A program made the position numbers and the translations under genes. This document shows, in pieces, positions 10,759 to 23,266 of a stretch of 64,000 nucleotides of DNA (position 1 is the stretch's first letter; every line of letters starts with the position of its first letter). Source of the DNA: Panorpa germanica. Its lineage: Eukaryota > Arthropoda > Insecta > Mecoptera > Panorpidae. The stretch is from positions 2,914,001 through 2,978,000 of the forward strand of contig OY783207.1 of the NCBI GenBank assembly GCA_963678705.1, in the 5' to 3' direction. The notes beneath the pieces were generated by a model. It saw nothing but the letters and a program-made list of their open reading frames with translations, was not told the origin of the DNA and searched no databases.

Positions 10759-11400
10759 TGCTACAAGTAGTTATTATTTATTATATTAATTGTGTGCCTT
10801 TCGGCTTTACAATCTACATTATTATATTTCTTAATGCATTTCATATAAATTCAAAGTTAAAACTAAACTTAAACTATTCTAGCCTATTACTACTTCGAAC
10901 AGTACTTTCTGTTTCTTCCTTTCTTGATCCTCTCTCTTCATGTCCCCTACTCCTCCTTTAATTACACCGTTTCCTGCTTCTCCTTGCTTATTGCCTGTAT
11001 CTTCATCTATCACCTCTTGCCTTCCTTGTCTCCTCTCGACCAACCCTCTATTATCTTTTCACTATCCTTTCTGCCTTCTCTCTTCGTTTTCACTTCTCCA
11101 CTTATGTCTATTACAGGCATAAACGCTCTATCTTTACTATTTCCTCTTGACTCTCTTACTTTACTATTTCTTCTTGACTCTCTTCCTTTACTATGTTATT
11201 ATTGTCTCTATCTCCGTCATCCACCTCTTGTCCTTATCTCCTTTCCGCAAATCGTCTATTTTTCTGGACTGAAGTTTAACTGTTTCCTCGCTACTTCTTT
11301 CTTTCTCCTGCTTCTTTTCACTGTCTCTTTTAGTACTTCCTCTCTCTTCATGTTCCTTATGCAACCCAGCTACGAGCTTATTTATTGCTACAAGTAGTTA
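10759..11400 (-). mobile_element. Non-LTR retrotransposon family A, copy 1, 5'-truncated, with 15-bp TSD
   Basis: The element body is 10774-11385 on the minus strand. Flanking direct repeats TGCTACAAGTAGTTA at 10759-10773 and 11386-11400 are the target-site duplication. The minus-strand 3' end reads CCGAAAGGCACACAATTAAT and then an ATAATAAATAA-type tail, as in R1-like LINEs with short AT-rich tails. The body is purine-rich on the element's sense strand and is probably the 3' untranslated region with a decayed C-terminal coding part. The long plus-strand ORFs (up to 157 codons, rich in Ser, Leu and Pro) are shadows of this purine/pyrimidine bias. Copies 2-5 lie at 22809, 35505, 53001 and 62445. 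Confidence 0.88.
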
Positions 11401-11425
11401 ATTCAAGCGTTAAATTTCTACTTCA

Positions 11426-12652
11426 GTTATTATGACTTTTCCCGAATATTTTGCATTATAATGTTGCCCAAAATCTTTTGTATAATATAAAACACACAAC
11501 TGCATATGTTTAATCACATTACTCGCGTATTAGACGGAGTTTATAGCATTGAGAACGTACACTGTAAATGTTATTTACACATTATTGCTTTTAAACATTA
11601 AATAGATCAACTTTTTCCATCAGCGCTACGTCGTAGAACGCTTTATACTCTTAAGCTAGCTTACTGCTACGTGCTTAGAATGAAATAAATCCGGGTAATG
11701 CGTAGGCGATATTACGTCGTGAGCGACACTAAATTAGGTGTTATATAGCGATTAGGCTACTAATATAAAAAAAACTGAACTGTATAAATATTTTGAAATT
11801 ATGTAATTCTGAGTTTCACCAGTTTTCACGGCTCCCGACTTCTTTTTGAAAGAGGGGTGCTGTGCAGATATTTACAGTTTACGGAATCTAAATAGTATGT
11901 CACTCACTGTATTTACATCAGATACGAGTATTTGTTTTTACGGTAATTAACACAGATTACATAATATATGCCTTAATTAATTAACATATAAAGCACCTTT
12001 TTATTTCCTTTGGTAACTTTCATGAAATTATAATAATCTACTGTAGCTACGGACGGCGTCATTAATAATCTCGTAAAAAATACATGTTGTTAAATGTGCA
12101 GAAAAATAAATTATTCTTTCACTTTCACATTAATAAATAGGCGGCAGTAATTATAAATGATTTATTGAGGGTTATTTTATCTTGATATGTTATGTAGAGA
12201 AATTAGTTAATTAATTGGTAACATATACGAGTACAACACGAGAATTTACGTACACTTCTTTAAATTATTTCTTTAAACTAATGACGTCATCGATAGACAT
12301 TTGTTAGAGTTCTATAGACAATACTAAAAACTTACAATACTACAAGGTTAGACCTATCCGAACCTTGTAAATGCAATCAGCTGTCTCAGACTAGAGGGAT
12401 ATAAAAGAAAATGCAATAGTTTCTTTTATAACAGTGGTGTATCGATAAACATTAAAGTATGAGTTTGCTCTTAAGATAAATTATGTTAGTACAAAACAAT
12501 TCTAGTACACCCTACAGCACACAAGTTTGACTTGGCGTACTGTCGTATCGGTATCTGACATGCTGTAGTATGTATTGTGACACATGCAAAGAACACATTA
12601 ACGCTCAAATTTGCAGTCGCGTAAATACACTTGCAATGTGCGACAGACCAAG
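11426..12652. other. Intron, nothing recognised
   Basis: No repeat copy or coding remnant identified. Confidence 0.4.
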
Positions 12653-13234
12653 ACTATATATTGATAAAGTGGGTTACTAGAACCTCAAATGTTCAATTAT
12701 TTTTTAATAACTCCTTATATGTTAAGAGATATTAACAATTAAAAAAGTCATTTTGTCTCTTTAATTATTAAATGGATTCAACGTTGTACACATTCCAAGT
12801 GCATGTGACATCACAATCCTTATGTAAGGTTACCAACCTTACAGCTCATAAATCTCTGCTATATGTATTTATATATCAAAATATCAAATATTATTTACAG
12901 CTATTTCAAGGAACAATAAAATTCCAATATTATGTCTGCCTTAGCAGGGTTAAATAAAATAAAAACTTATTATTCTTCGACTTGACTTGACTATTTGACT
13001 GCCAACAGCTACAGAACATTACCACAGCACTGACCTACTCAACAAATAACTGACGTTAAGATGCATTTCACGTCATACAAATATGGCCGACCATTTTTAG
13101 CGCTAAAACTACAATTCAAATTTTTAATTGCAATATCTCCGTCAATATTTAGATATTTAATGAAATAGACACGCCAATACACATTTATTAACATCAATTT
13201 CAATCAACAATTGAAAAATGAGGACACAAGCCCA
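12653..13234 (-). mobile_element. TIR element family B, copy 2 (one terminus lost)
   Basis: Inverted relative to copy 1. It begins inside the element near ATATTGATAAAGTGGGTTAC and runs to the intact terminus GAGGACACAAGCCCA, so the other terminus is missing. A 61-codon ORF at 12772-12957 lies wholly inside the repeat and is not a gene. Confidence 0.82.
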
Positions 13235-14634
13235 TTCAATTCTCAGTTAACTGAGGTTTATTATAAACTCAGCTCTCATTTTTGTTCTAGTTGAAAATAA
13301 CCAAGCAAATTACCTTGGCTATATTTTCCGTTAGTTAACCGTCTTTGGTCTTTAGACAAAACTTGATTAAACTTGAATTATACATAGGTGAAGTTTATGA
13401 ATTGAAAATTAGAAAAAGATTTTTGAAAAACAGTTGTTTTTAGTTTCAAGTACAGGTTATTACTTAAAATCACAGAGCGAGCTACATTAACTGTGAAATT
13501 ACTCTAAAAAATGTACTCTCATAAAATGTTGATAAATTATGTTTCAGTAAAAAGTTTAAAAAATAATGACACTCGATAAATCACTCTTTAACAAATGTGC
13601 TAGTAATAAGTGGAACGACTTTAATAATAAATAACCGTTCGTCAAAGATCAACGCAACGCGGGGCGGAAGAAATGGAAGGGGGTTTTGAAGCGAGATCAA
13701 ACAAAAAATATATTCTTATCACATATAGAGACAGAACCCATGGAAGGGCACGAGTCAGGACATTATCACCTGTATGTTTAGAAACATGGTTGTAAACCAA
13801 ATAAATCGATAGATACGTGTTCTGTAGGAAAAATACCTAAAGGTTTAATAAAACCCACTATATATCACCAGCAGCTGTCATATAAGGATGTTTGTTCCTT
13901 CAGGAAGGGAAAAGGGAATCTACACGTAACGTGCAAGTAATAGGAGCGTTAGGAAAGGATATTTTGTAATTATACCCCGATTATTAGTTTAACATATTTT
14001 AATACCTTCTGAAACGGTACAAAGATTACCTGTTCAAACTGAATACATTATAACCGATATTAATCTCCTTGAAAAATCTTCGAATATATTTTGTTTAATT
14101 TCAGATGTAGAAAATACTGCTTTGCACTAAACTGGTAAAGAAAATAAAGTCTTCTTCAACAGTAATGTGTATTTTAGGTTTAGTTAACATAACATAAGTT
14201 GCTCGTTATGCAAACAACGTTATTTAATATACATTGTTTTGTGACTTATTTTACTACATTTTGAAAATAAATCAACCTTTTCGCGTATTTGCATATTTAT
14301 AAAAGTTATGTATTATAAAATCTAGAGAAAAGAAAGTTTATAGTTGTAAAATAAAAGTCTTTTAGATGAAATATTTTTACGTTTTGTTTTAATAATATAC
14401 TATACTTAGACGATGAATGTAATAGCAACACCTGAGAACGTATTTAATTATGCTAATTTATTATATGTTCACGTTTTGTTAAAACTAGTAAAACTTACAT
14501 AAATCGTATTGGTTTTACGCTGCTGATTATTCGAAGACTGACAAACTTATTTTTAGGGGTTTCTTCTTTAATATTTGATTCCCGGTAGAAAATTGTATTG
14601 CAGTTTCAGGATCACACTTATTGTGGGAACACAA
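13235..14634. other. Intron, nothing recognised
   Basis: No family matched on either strand. Confidence 0.4.
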
Positions 14635-14730
14635 GCCAATTTCAAAATTAATTTTCTACTTCTCACATAGAAGTTGTCTTGTAGTGCTAGGTGCTAGCTT
14701 CCTACAAACTAATTCCAAGGTTTAATCTCT
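14635..14730 (+). repeat. Short dispersed unit (family I)
   Basis: Contains TTTTCTACTTCTCACATAGA, AGTTGTCTTGTAGTGC and a CTAGCTTCCTACAAACTAATT-like block. These are the same landmarks in the same order as in the tandem pair at 52341. Confidence 0.55.
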
Positions 14731-15008
14731 ACCTTTGATTCAAATAAATGTTAATATATCCAAAATAATAAAAAAATTACGAAGTTACAGCTATATCAAA
14801 GTTGAATTTCAGTTTCTCCGCTTGTTTTACAAGAAATAAGTAGTAATAAGTAATCGAGATAATTTTTCTCTGTTGGAAACCTTCGTAATATAATACTTCA
14901 TGGATGCACCATCCAGTTCTTAGTGGTAAACGACGTATCACTCACACACTCGTATGCGTCTCTGTTGTATAAAAGAGATGGCATATTTGCACCATGTGAC
15001 GTAACCCC

Positions 15009-15141
15009 CTTTAATAATTAAAGAGACAAAATGGCTTTTTTAATTGTTAATATCTCCTAACATATAAGGAGTTATTATAATAAATTGGACCATAAAGTTT
15101 CTGCTAACCAACTTTATAAATATAATGCACAGTTCACAAGA
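15009..15141 (+). mobile_element. Family B fragment (right third)
   Basis: Matches the segment of copy 1 running from TTTAATAATTAAAGAGACAA through CTCCTAACATATAAGGAGTT to the region before the terminus. Both ends are missing. Confidence 0.7.
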
Positions 15142-16039
15142 CCATGTGATGTTATTGCATTGATATTTAATGCAAGGCGAAGTAATTCATTATATTTAGC
15201 GTGACGGTGCTTCTTCGCGAAGAGGACTTCCTCTTAAATAAAATAACACAGTACAATTAACAAATCTTTCCAAGCGAGTGATTTGTTTTGTTATCTTTCA
15301 CTTTGTTCGTATTCTTCAGGTATTGTTAAAATAATCTTGGATAAACAACAATATATTTAAAGTCAACCAAAAGAAAAGCCTACCCAAATTGTAGATTCAT
15401 AGCAACGATAAAATTATTTATGTTCTTCTTTAATTAAACATGGAACCATGGATTTTAATTGCATTTATAATTTATTTATATTTCGTGTCTTAGTTCTTAG
15501 GAATCCTTTCTCCCGTTGAATTGAGTTGAATTAACGCGTTGTTGCTCTTTTGATTTTAAACCCACACTTCTTAGAGTGGAAGAACAAGCAGAAGAAGCAC
15601 GGGCACATAATTTGTTTTCTGGAGTGGTTGATGTTGTGTTTACTTCAATAACTTTTATTTGGATGAAATCTTTTCAAAAAGTTTTCTACAATAAGAAATT
15701 TTATTCATGGAAATTAAATAGCGCAAAGTAATAGATAGAAGGATGATAAATGGATGGGTGTGTGTCTGTGTGTGTGTGTGTGTACACAAGGAAAAATTCT
15801 TTCCATCCTTATAAATAAATATCATTAATTTCACACAATAGAAGTTCAACACAAGGCAACAATAGAGTTCCTTTGTTTGTTTTCTAAAACAACTCGTAAT
15901 GCCATTTTAGGTACGACACAATAATGTAAGCCTTAGCGCACACTTCAGACTTGATTGTCTTAAGGTAGTTCACTACTAAAACCACTTTTCCATAGTAAAC
16001 ATTTTTAAATATGACTAGAGTTTACCCCCGTCGCAATAT
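15142..16039. other. Intron; (GT)n microsatellite near 15758-15783
   Basis: A GT/TG run with one CT interruption is the only recognisable feature. The minus-strand ORF across it (15655-15852) encodes a His-Thr run from the microsatellite and is not a gene. Confidence 0.5.
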
Positions 16040-16530
16040 GTTTGGTTCGAATTTTGTATGGCATCTCGAAAACGGCTCCAGGGAAGTTTTTGAAAATTTC
16101 CTATTTCGTAAAGAAAAAAATTCTAAGACTTTTGGCGTTCCAGAATTTTTCCCTGAATTTCCTGGAAACCCGTAATTTTGGAAAAACTGGAAATAAAGTG
16201 AGCCCTTTTTTGCTGTATTACTTTTTATTCGTAAAAGATAGAAAGTTGAAATTTTGCATGTGTATTAAGGTATTTAATGCTGACATTTCTCAAAAATTAT
16301 AAATTCAAAAATTGAAAAAGGGATGGTTAAAGAAATTCGGGGGCCCGGTAGGGAACTTTGGAGAAAGTTTATATTCTGTATTCTAGAATAATTAAGTATA
16401 TTATTAATAAAAAAAAATTCAAAATTTCAAAATTTTATTTGGGGGCACGGGGCATTGAAATGTTGAAATTTTGTATATAGGCTAACCTTGGTAACTTATT
16501 TACGAATCGAAAAAAAAAATCCCAAATTTT
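16040..16530 (+). mobile_element. Helitron-like fragment (family D), copy 1
   Basis: Shares a series of blocks with 40560-41047 and 23990-24256, both inverted, and more weakly with 55830-56060. These are CGAAAACGGCTCCA, CTAAGACTTTTGGCGT, GAATTTCCTGGAAA, AAAGATAGAAAGTTGAAATT and a TTTGGGGGCACG block. The inverted copies add an outer end reading TCCTATATTATAATGTTCCA, which resembles 5' ends of insect Helitrons (TC at the tip, then a block of TATTATAA type). This copy lacks that tip. The 86-codon ORF inside is spurious. Confidence 0.5.
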
Positions 16531-18356
16531 GAAAAAAAATTGGTCAAATAATATTCCACATTCAATTTTGTCCAACTGCCGAACTCTCAACATTTATATT
16601 AATAACAACGAATGCGCACCAACTAAATTTACTAAACTCAAATTAAAACACGAATATATTAAAATATTAAATAAACACGTAAATTAAATACTCGTATCAA
16701 AACAGTAAGTGAAAAATAAGGCTGAAAGTGCGTGTATTTAACATGCGCTTTTACTATTATTCATTTCTATAACAACCCCTGTATAAAAAAATATTACTAC
16801 CATATTATTATAAATAGATTACTGATTATATTCTAACCCTTTTAAGTCATTTATTTTCAATCGCTAATTAACTTAGAATGCTCTTTAATAAATGAAATGT
16901 CATAGTCCTATAGCATCATGTTTAATAAATTACCTAAGACATTTATTTGATATTTTCGAAACATTTCTTTGACATTTATGTACAAATACAATGTTATTAG
17001 ATATGAAATACAAATTATTCCATGACACAATGAAAAATACACTGGTTTATCTATGGTTTGGTATCAACCAGACTTTACGTAGACTGCTTTTGATATCAAA
17101 TATTGCAGAGGTGAACAACATGTCGATCGTGTGCTCAGTTAAATATAACTTGTCGAGTTGAAAAAATTATTAATGAGTTAAAAAGATTTTAACATGCGTA
17201 TCATTCCATTTACTGATTTGTTTTTAGTTTTAATTTACTGTTTTAGTTGTAAGTTTAACGTACTATACAAAAATATGCGTAATCATTTCCAGTATATGTT
17301 TTAATTTTAGAAGTATCCATATTGTCTAATACTTAAACATAAAGTTTAACTATTATTGAATAATATACAATCTGGTAAAAGTAAAATAAAGTTTCATTGT
17401 GCGATAACTTTATTAAATATCTACAAAACTATTAACTTTACCAATGAAATATTTAAATGAAATGAATGAAAGTTTCTGATTTTTTCATGAAAATCGCATC
17501 AAACATGGAAGAGAAAAGGACATACAAAAAGAAACAGGTTTACAGTGATAAAAACTAAACTCATACAGATCATACTTAAAACCGTTTTTGTCCTTATATA
17601 CGTCTCCAACTCCCTCACCTTCCCTTCCACGTTTAATACGGTAAATCCAATAGGTCCGATGCGAGGAAAGATACAGAAAGAAGAACCAAACGATATCTGT
17701 AATCATTGGAAAGGTTGTCCATCTCTGACACACTGTATACTGGACATTGGAGTAAAATTAATGTCTACTTGTTCCATGTGTCTGCGGTTTCGAACCTTCC
17801 CACACTGTACAATATTGTCATGCCATGTCCCGACATTCATTATTTTTATATAATTTCATATTTTTCCCCTCATATGTTTCTCATACTGAGTATGTATGTT
17901 GTGTATTTATAAATTCTATAAATACATGAAAAGTTTCTACCATTCAATTACTTTTTCTTGAAGAATGTAGAGCCTTTTCACGGTCACACATATTGATTAC
18001 TTGTTGCCATGTCATTTTTCTACGAAGACAGTGAAATAGGAAACATCTATTTGTAGAAGACTGGCATTATTGCCTCGCAGAATATAGCGGTTTGTTAGAT
18101 GTCGAATAAACTTGCACTATAGAATATAGAATTTAAAATATACTATACCAATGTGTTTTAATTAGATATTTAAAACAGATTACCTCAGTAAATAATGCTT
18201 TGCCAATTTTTTGTTACTCATATTTCAGATAGACGTCACCTATGAAAAACAAATTGTCAAAATCTTTTCATTAGAATATTCTTTCTCTTTCTAACAACAT
18301 ACATTTAAATACGGAGTGATAATATGGAGATATATTAAATGGAGTTGCCTTTTTTA
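16531..18356. other. Intron, nothing recognised
   Basis: Overlapping ORFs on both strands near 17485-17912 (68-102 codons) have no family features and contradict each other. I call nothing here. Confidence 0.4.
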
Positions 18357-18518
18357 CATTTGAACATTTTTATTTTAGTAGAGATAAAATTCCATATTTA
18401 TTTCACAAGCATATCATAGAAAAAGAAACAAGATATATCTGTCTCTGTTACACTTTAATGGTTTATTTGCAACTTCATTCAATACTGGTACGGTAGTGCG
18501 GTCAGGTGAAGTGATTTT
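18357..18518 (-). repeat. Dispersed repeat J, copy 2
   Basis: Inverted copy of 8192-8340, with the same blocks (GATATATCTGTCTCTGTTAC, TCAATACTGGTACGGTAGTG). It sits about 10 kb away. Confidence 0.7.
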
Positions 18519-19092
18519 GACATTTGTAGTTCTTAACACAAAAAAATCATAGGAAGATAAAATATAATTCATTTTAAACGGAGATATATTAAGAACTTAA
18601 AAAGTTTGCGTTGACGCTTTTCGAAATCCTTCTTTACACAAATTATGCAAATACTAATTAAAAGTTATGATATATTTAATAGATCGTTATGTTTTAATTT
18701 AGATGACTAACGGAATTAATAAACAAGGATAATTAGTTAAATTACGTGTTGTGAAATTAATTGCTTACATGGTTACGGAAGCCAACAAAATACGAGTATA
18801 TACGCAGAATACGAATTATTTATTTTCTAATTAACTGATTTATTATAATTCAGGTAAATTTAATTTGTAATTTGTCATATAATTGAGTCGTGATTTCACG
18901 AAAGTGATTTCACAATTGATACCCACCAATAAGCATAAAATGTTTTTTTAAGTAAAATAAAAATTAAAATGAAGCTTATAAAATTGAAGCAAGAAATGTA
19001 AATAACTTTTTAGAATAAAAGTAAACAAGTATGGATGAAGATACAGATTTAAAAACTAATGCATGTTTCAATTAAACATCCACATAATAAAA
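18519..19092. other. Intron, nothing recognised
   Basis: AT-rich, no family matched. Confidence 0.4.
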
Positions 19093-19522
19093 CACAGTAA
19101 CACACAGTCTTCTTCTTCTTCTTCAGTGGCTCAACAGCCCCGGGTCGGCCCTGGCCTTCTCAAGAATTTTCTTCCAGGCTCTTTGCGGATGATTTAATTA
19201 CTTGAGATTTCGTAACAAGGTTTTTTTTCACGGGGTGGAGTTGTTAGCACCACGCCCAACCCCCAACTAGGAGGACCAGTCCCCTGATATAATCCCCAGG
19301 GGCAGGGTGCCCGGCTATACCCCCAGACACTGGGTACCCATTTTAGTCGCCTCTTACGACATGCATGAGCAACATTGGGACTATTCTTTCACACCCGGTC
19401 ACCACTCGGGTGGCCTAGACCCAGAAAATATATATCTGGTCCGGAGATCGAACCCGAAAACAGAGCAGTCAGCGTCAAGCATCAATACTCTCGCCCACTG
19501 TATTGTCACAGTAACACACAGT
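19093..19522 (-). mobile_element. tRNA-derived SINE-like element, 398 bp, perfect 16-bp TSD
   Basis: CACAGTAACACACAGT at 19093-19108 recurs exactly at 19507-19522, so the inserted body is 19109-19506. On the minus strand the 5' part carries GGGTTCGATCTCCGG, a good Pol III B box (about 19442-19456). An A-box-like TGGGCGAGAG lies about 35-50 bp before it, which is tRNA-like spacing. The GC-rich body includes GTCGTAAGAGGCGACTAAAA, a block I remember from many insect repeats. Near the 3' end the sequence could encode KILEKARADPGLLSH before a stop, like the last residues of a LINE ORF2, and it finishes in a (GAA)n-type tail. This is the usual plan of a SINE that borrows a LINE 3' end. The 73-codon plus ORF inside is a shadow. 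Confidence 0.78.
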
Positions 19523-19561
19523 AACTGAAAAACACCCATTGTCTTGCAGTTTCAAGAATAC

Positions 19562-19690
19562 TAGCTTACAACAAACGAATGTCAAAGATTATTTTCTATT
19601 ACATAGAAATTGTTCATAGTTGGTAACTTTCTACAAGCTAATTCAAGCGCTACATTTCTACTTACTTCTAGCACGTAGAAAAAGTATTTT
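19562..19690 (+). repeat. Short dispersed unit (family I), two units
   Basis: CTAGCTTACAACAAACGAAT ... ACATAGAAATTGTTCATAG is followed by CTTTCTACAAGCTAATTCAA ... AAATTTCTACTT-like sequence. The two units are about 63 bp apart and each is an imperfect match to the 52341 pair. Confidence 0.5.
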
Positions 19691-20254
19691 TTTTTGTTTT
19701 AAAATATTTACAATTATATAATTTAACTGTGAACCGTATCAAGAGTACTGTAGATTTGTAAGATGATTAATATACGTAATATTCATCACGACGCAGGACT
19801 GTTTTGGAGGCCAAAACAGGTTGGAGAGTAATTTAATTTATATCTCACGTAAAATGTTAAATAAAACAATTATTCCATGCTATTTGACCGTCCCTTCATG
19901 TAATCCTAGTACTAAATCCTGTAATAGTTGTACGTTTTATAAACGAGTGCCGGAATGAAGGACATACAGGATAGGACAGGGATAGGGAACAATGCGCATG
20001 CTAGTAGATAGCACGAATTCATGCTATACGTTACGTGCTATTACCCGGTTTATTTATTTTCTAAAAAATCGGAGAATGGTCTTTAAATAGTATGTTACCT
20101 TTACAACTGTAAAATGTTATTAAAATAATATTGGGATTGCACGGTTGCGTTATTTCTAATCTGACAATTGGTCAAGCACAAGATAAAACAAGCATAAGAA
20201 TAACGCGGAAAGAAATACGTAGTTCTGTAATACCTATAATCATATAAATAACAC

Positions 20255-20400
20255 TTAAATTGGCTTGTAGTGATCTAGCATATGTGACCCTTGCATTGCA
20301 AGACAATTTCTATAAGAGAAGTAGAAAATGAACCTTTGAATTAGCTTGTGGCAAACTAACAAGTCTAAATCTTACACTGCACGACAATATTCCACCTGGT
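20255..20400 (-). repeat. Short dispersed unit (family I), inverted
   Basis: On the minus strand it reads CCACAAGCTAATTCAAAGGT, then CATTTTCTACTTCTCTTATA and AGAAATTGTCTTGCAATGCA. This is the clearest single match to the family consensus. Confidence 0.6.
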
Positions 20401-22797
20401 TTGACTTTTAATGGTTGAGACTTTTGCGGTGCTGACTTTTTCTATGCGATTTTCCTTTGCAGTACTACTCTAGTCTAAAAAAGAAACATTTAAAGCATTT
20501 TTTCCATCAATTTTCTTTATAGTTTAGTTATTAATAGATGCTGTTAGAAACAAACCGAAGCTGACGATGAAATGTTTAATCCTATCACCATCTAACCGAA
20601 AATAAATGCGCAGGCAATATAAATAAAAGCAAAGATGGCTGATTAATTTTCAACCAACATTACTATGTCTTTAAAGATTGACTCTGGATGCAAAATCAAT
20701 TTTTTGACTAATCTTTTAAATAATTTGTAGGCTTGAAAAATGATAGCAACTGTAAATTATGTACGCGTGCCTAAAGTTCGCCATCCCTGACATACGAGAA
20801 ACGTACTCGTAGAAACATAATCCAAGATAAAACGAAACAAAAACTGTCACCGCTTCCACCACTTCTTGAAATAAATTGTTTAATTTTAATTATTTGAAAA
20901 TAGATTACATTAACGTTAAATTAAATATTAAACTTTAATGAGTTTAAATTTTAATAAAATTTTAATTGAAGCCACTTTTTATTTTTTATTTAATTAGGGT
21001 TAAACAAAAAGGGTTGATAATTGTTGTTTTGTATGTCAGAATTATTTGATAGCGTATAAATATTTTATTAAGGGTTAAAAGTGTTATTAAATTATTTAAT
21101 GTGATTTTTATCAGTTTCAAAAATAGATGGTAAAAGAGTTGAAATATTTACATTTCTTTACGAGTCTGTAATTTCAAGGTAACTGATTTAATTACACAAA
21201 AGGTTAACGGGAAAAGAGATACTTGTATATTTACGTATGGTGGTTCAATTTTCGTTTTGAGCTGCCCAACTTGAATTTCTTTGCGCTTTTAATTATTATA
21301 AAACAAGATTATTATAATTACAGTCAACAAGAAAAATAATCTTAACACTTTGTAGGCGGTTCGCATCAAACGCATTGACTTTCTTGAATGAAACGTGGAA
21401 GAAAACTAAACGTAAAGATGTTGAGACGTGTTGATAGTTGCTGTTCTAAAAAAAGCATGTGTGTTTATTTTTCGGTTCTTATATGTGTACTGTTCTTAAC
21501 TATGCTATTTAAATGCATGCTTTTTAAATAGCATGTTTACCGACGCATTAAAGAGAGATAATTGTGCTTAAAAATCAACCATCTTCCGATTTAGTGGCAT
21601 ACTCAAAATGAGCATGCTCATGTCTAAGATGCAATTAATACAAATGCTAGTGCATTGATGTATTAACACTTTTGGATTATAGCGCTGCAATACAGTTCTA
21701 TGACCACGCATGTCTAGCAACTTGGGGTAAACTGTACAAAAAAATCATTAGCAAAATTAATAACAGTGCATTATAACCATAAAATGTATACGTTTATTTT
21801 TATCAGCACAGAAATTATAATCCCGATACTATAAATATACACTGTTAAAAATGTTCCTAATTTTAATATAAATTTATTAGACAAATGCGTACAAAAATTA
21901 AAAACCTTTTTCAGATACGATACATTTTTGTCTGAATTTGCTAAACAATTCTATGAAAATGCACTGTATGTATATGTTATGAAAATTAATATTCTGGGAT
22001 ATGAATTTTTTTTTAATACCTGGTTCTATAATATGCTTTAGAACTGTTTTAAAATGTATAGTTTTTTGTTCTACAAAGTGTATATTCACCTGCAGATTTT
22101 CATTTTACGATTATTGTAGCATGCAAATGTTATTTTAATAGCAGATAAAATCTACCACCAATGGCAATACATTGTGCTAGAATATATTTTTATTACACGT
22201 GGAGAAATACACTTGACATTTTTCGAATTAAGGAGATCCTAGTACCACCGTACTGTAAGTAATTTCAGTAACAATATTATAATACTTTCATGCACATGAA
22301 AAATATTTTAAAAATTTAAAAAAAAGAAAATAAGGTTTTCTAAATCACTTGGGTATATTTGACTTAATGGCTTTCGAATATTCGCGGTTACTCATGCGGC
22401 AACTATCTGTACAAGTGTCGTTACCAAATCTTACATCGTGTTTTGAAAGGCGGTAACAACAAATGATTGTGATGTTATTTATTATAAAAAATGTCAATTA
22501 CTTTTACTGTTTCTTCGAAAACATACTTATTTTATTATTTTAAACGAAAGCTTTATGTTTTCCAAATCATATTGTATTGAAATAATAATGTTCTCCATTA
22601 GACATTTACATTAAATTTTCAATCAAATGCATAAGTTAATGAATCCCTATATACTTGTACGTGAAATATTTATTTTTTTAAACTAATTATTTCCTGAAAT
22701 GCTTCGGAAATCTACCCTTATTTAATTTTTTTATTAATTATTGACTATCGTAGAAGAAATTTACAAAGTTTGCATTACCATTACCATTGAAAATTAC
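20401..22797. other. Intron, nothing recognised
   Basis: AT-rich; the only ORF (63 codons, 21898-22089, minus) has no features. Confidence 0.4.
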
Positions 22798-23266
22798 CAT
22801 TGTTATATTTATTATATTAATTGTGTGCCTTTCTGCTTTACAATCTACATTATTATATTTCTTAACGCATTTCATATAAATTCAAAGTTAAAACTAAACT
22901 TAAACTATTCTAGACTATTACTACTTCGAATAGTACTTTCTGTTTCTTCTTTTCTTGATCCTCTCTCTTCATGTCCCCTACTCTATCACCTCTTGCCTTC
23001 CTTGTCTCCTCTCGACAAACCCTCTATTATCCTTTCACTATCCTTCCTGCCTTCTCTCTTCGTTTTCACTTCTCCGCTTATGTCTATTACAGGCATAAAC
23101 ACTCTATCTTTACTATTTCCTCTTGACTCTCTTACTTTACTATTTTATTATTGTTATCTTCGTCATCCACTTCTTGTCCTTATCTCCTTTCCGCAAATCC
23201 TCTATTTTCTGAACTGAAGTTTAACTGTTTCCTCGCTACTTCGGTCCCTTCACTTCATTGTTATAT
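22798..23266 (-). mobile_element. Non-LTR retrotransposon family A, copy 2, with 11-bp TSD
   Basis: Body 22809-23255, minus strand. CATTGTTATAT at 22798-22808 and 23256-23266 is the target-site duplication. The same 3' end as copy 1 occurs, with one change in the CCGAAAGG word. It is 5'-truncated to 447 bp, with a short internal deletion relative to copy 1. The overlapping 158-codon plus ORF is a shadow. Confidence 0.87.

Noticed and set aside
10734-11397. Overlapping plus-strand ORFs rich in Ser, Leu, Pro and Phe (also at 22741, 35531, 53068 and 62596)
   Set aside because: They recur only because the family A retrotransposon is purine-rich on its own (minus) strand. Frames differ between copies and the ORFs end at its boundaries.
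17485-17912. Three overlapping ORFs on both strands
   Set aside because: No domain, no consistent frame and no repeat homology.
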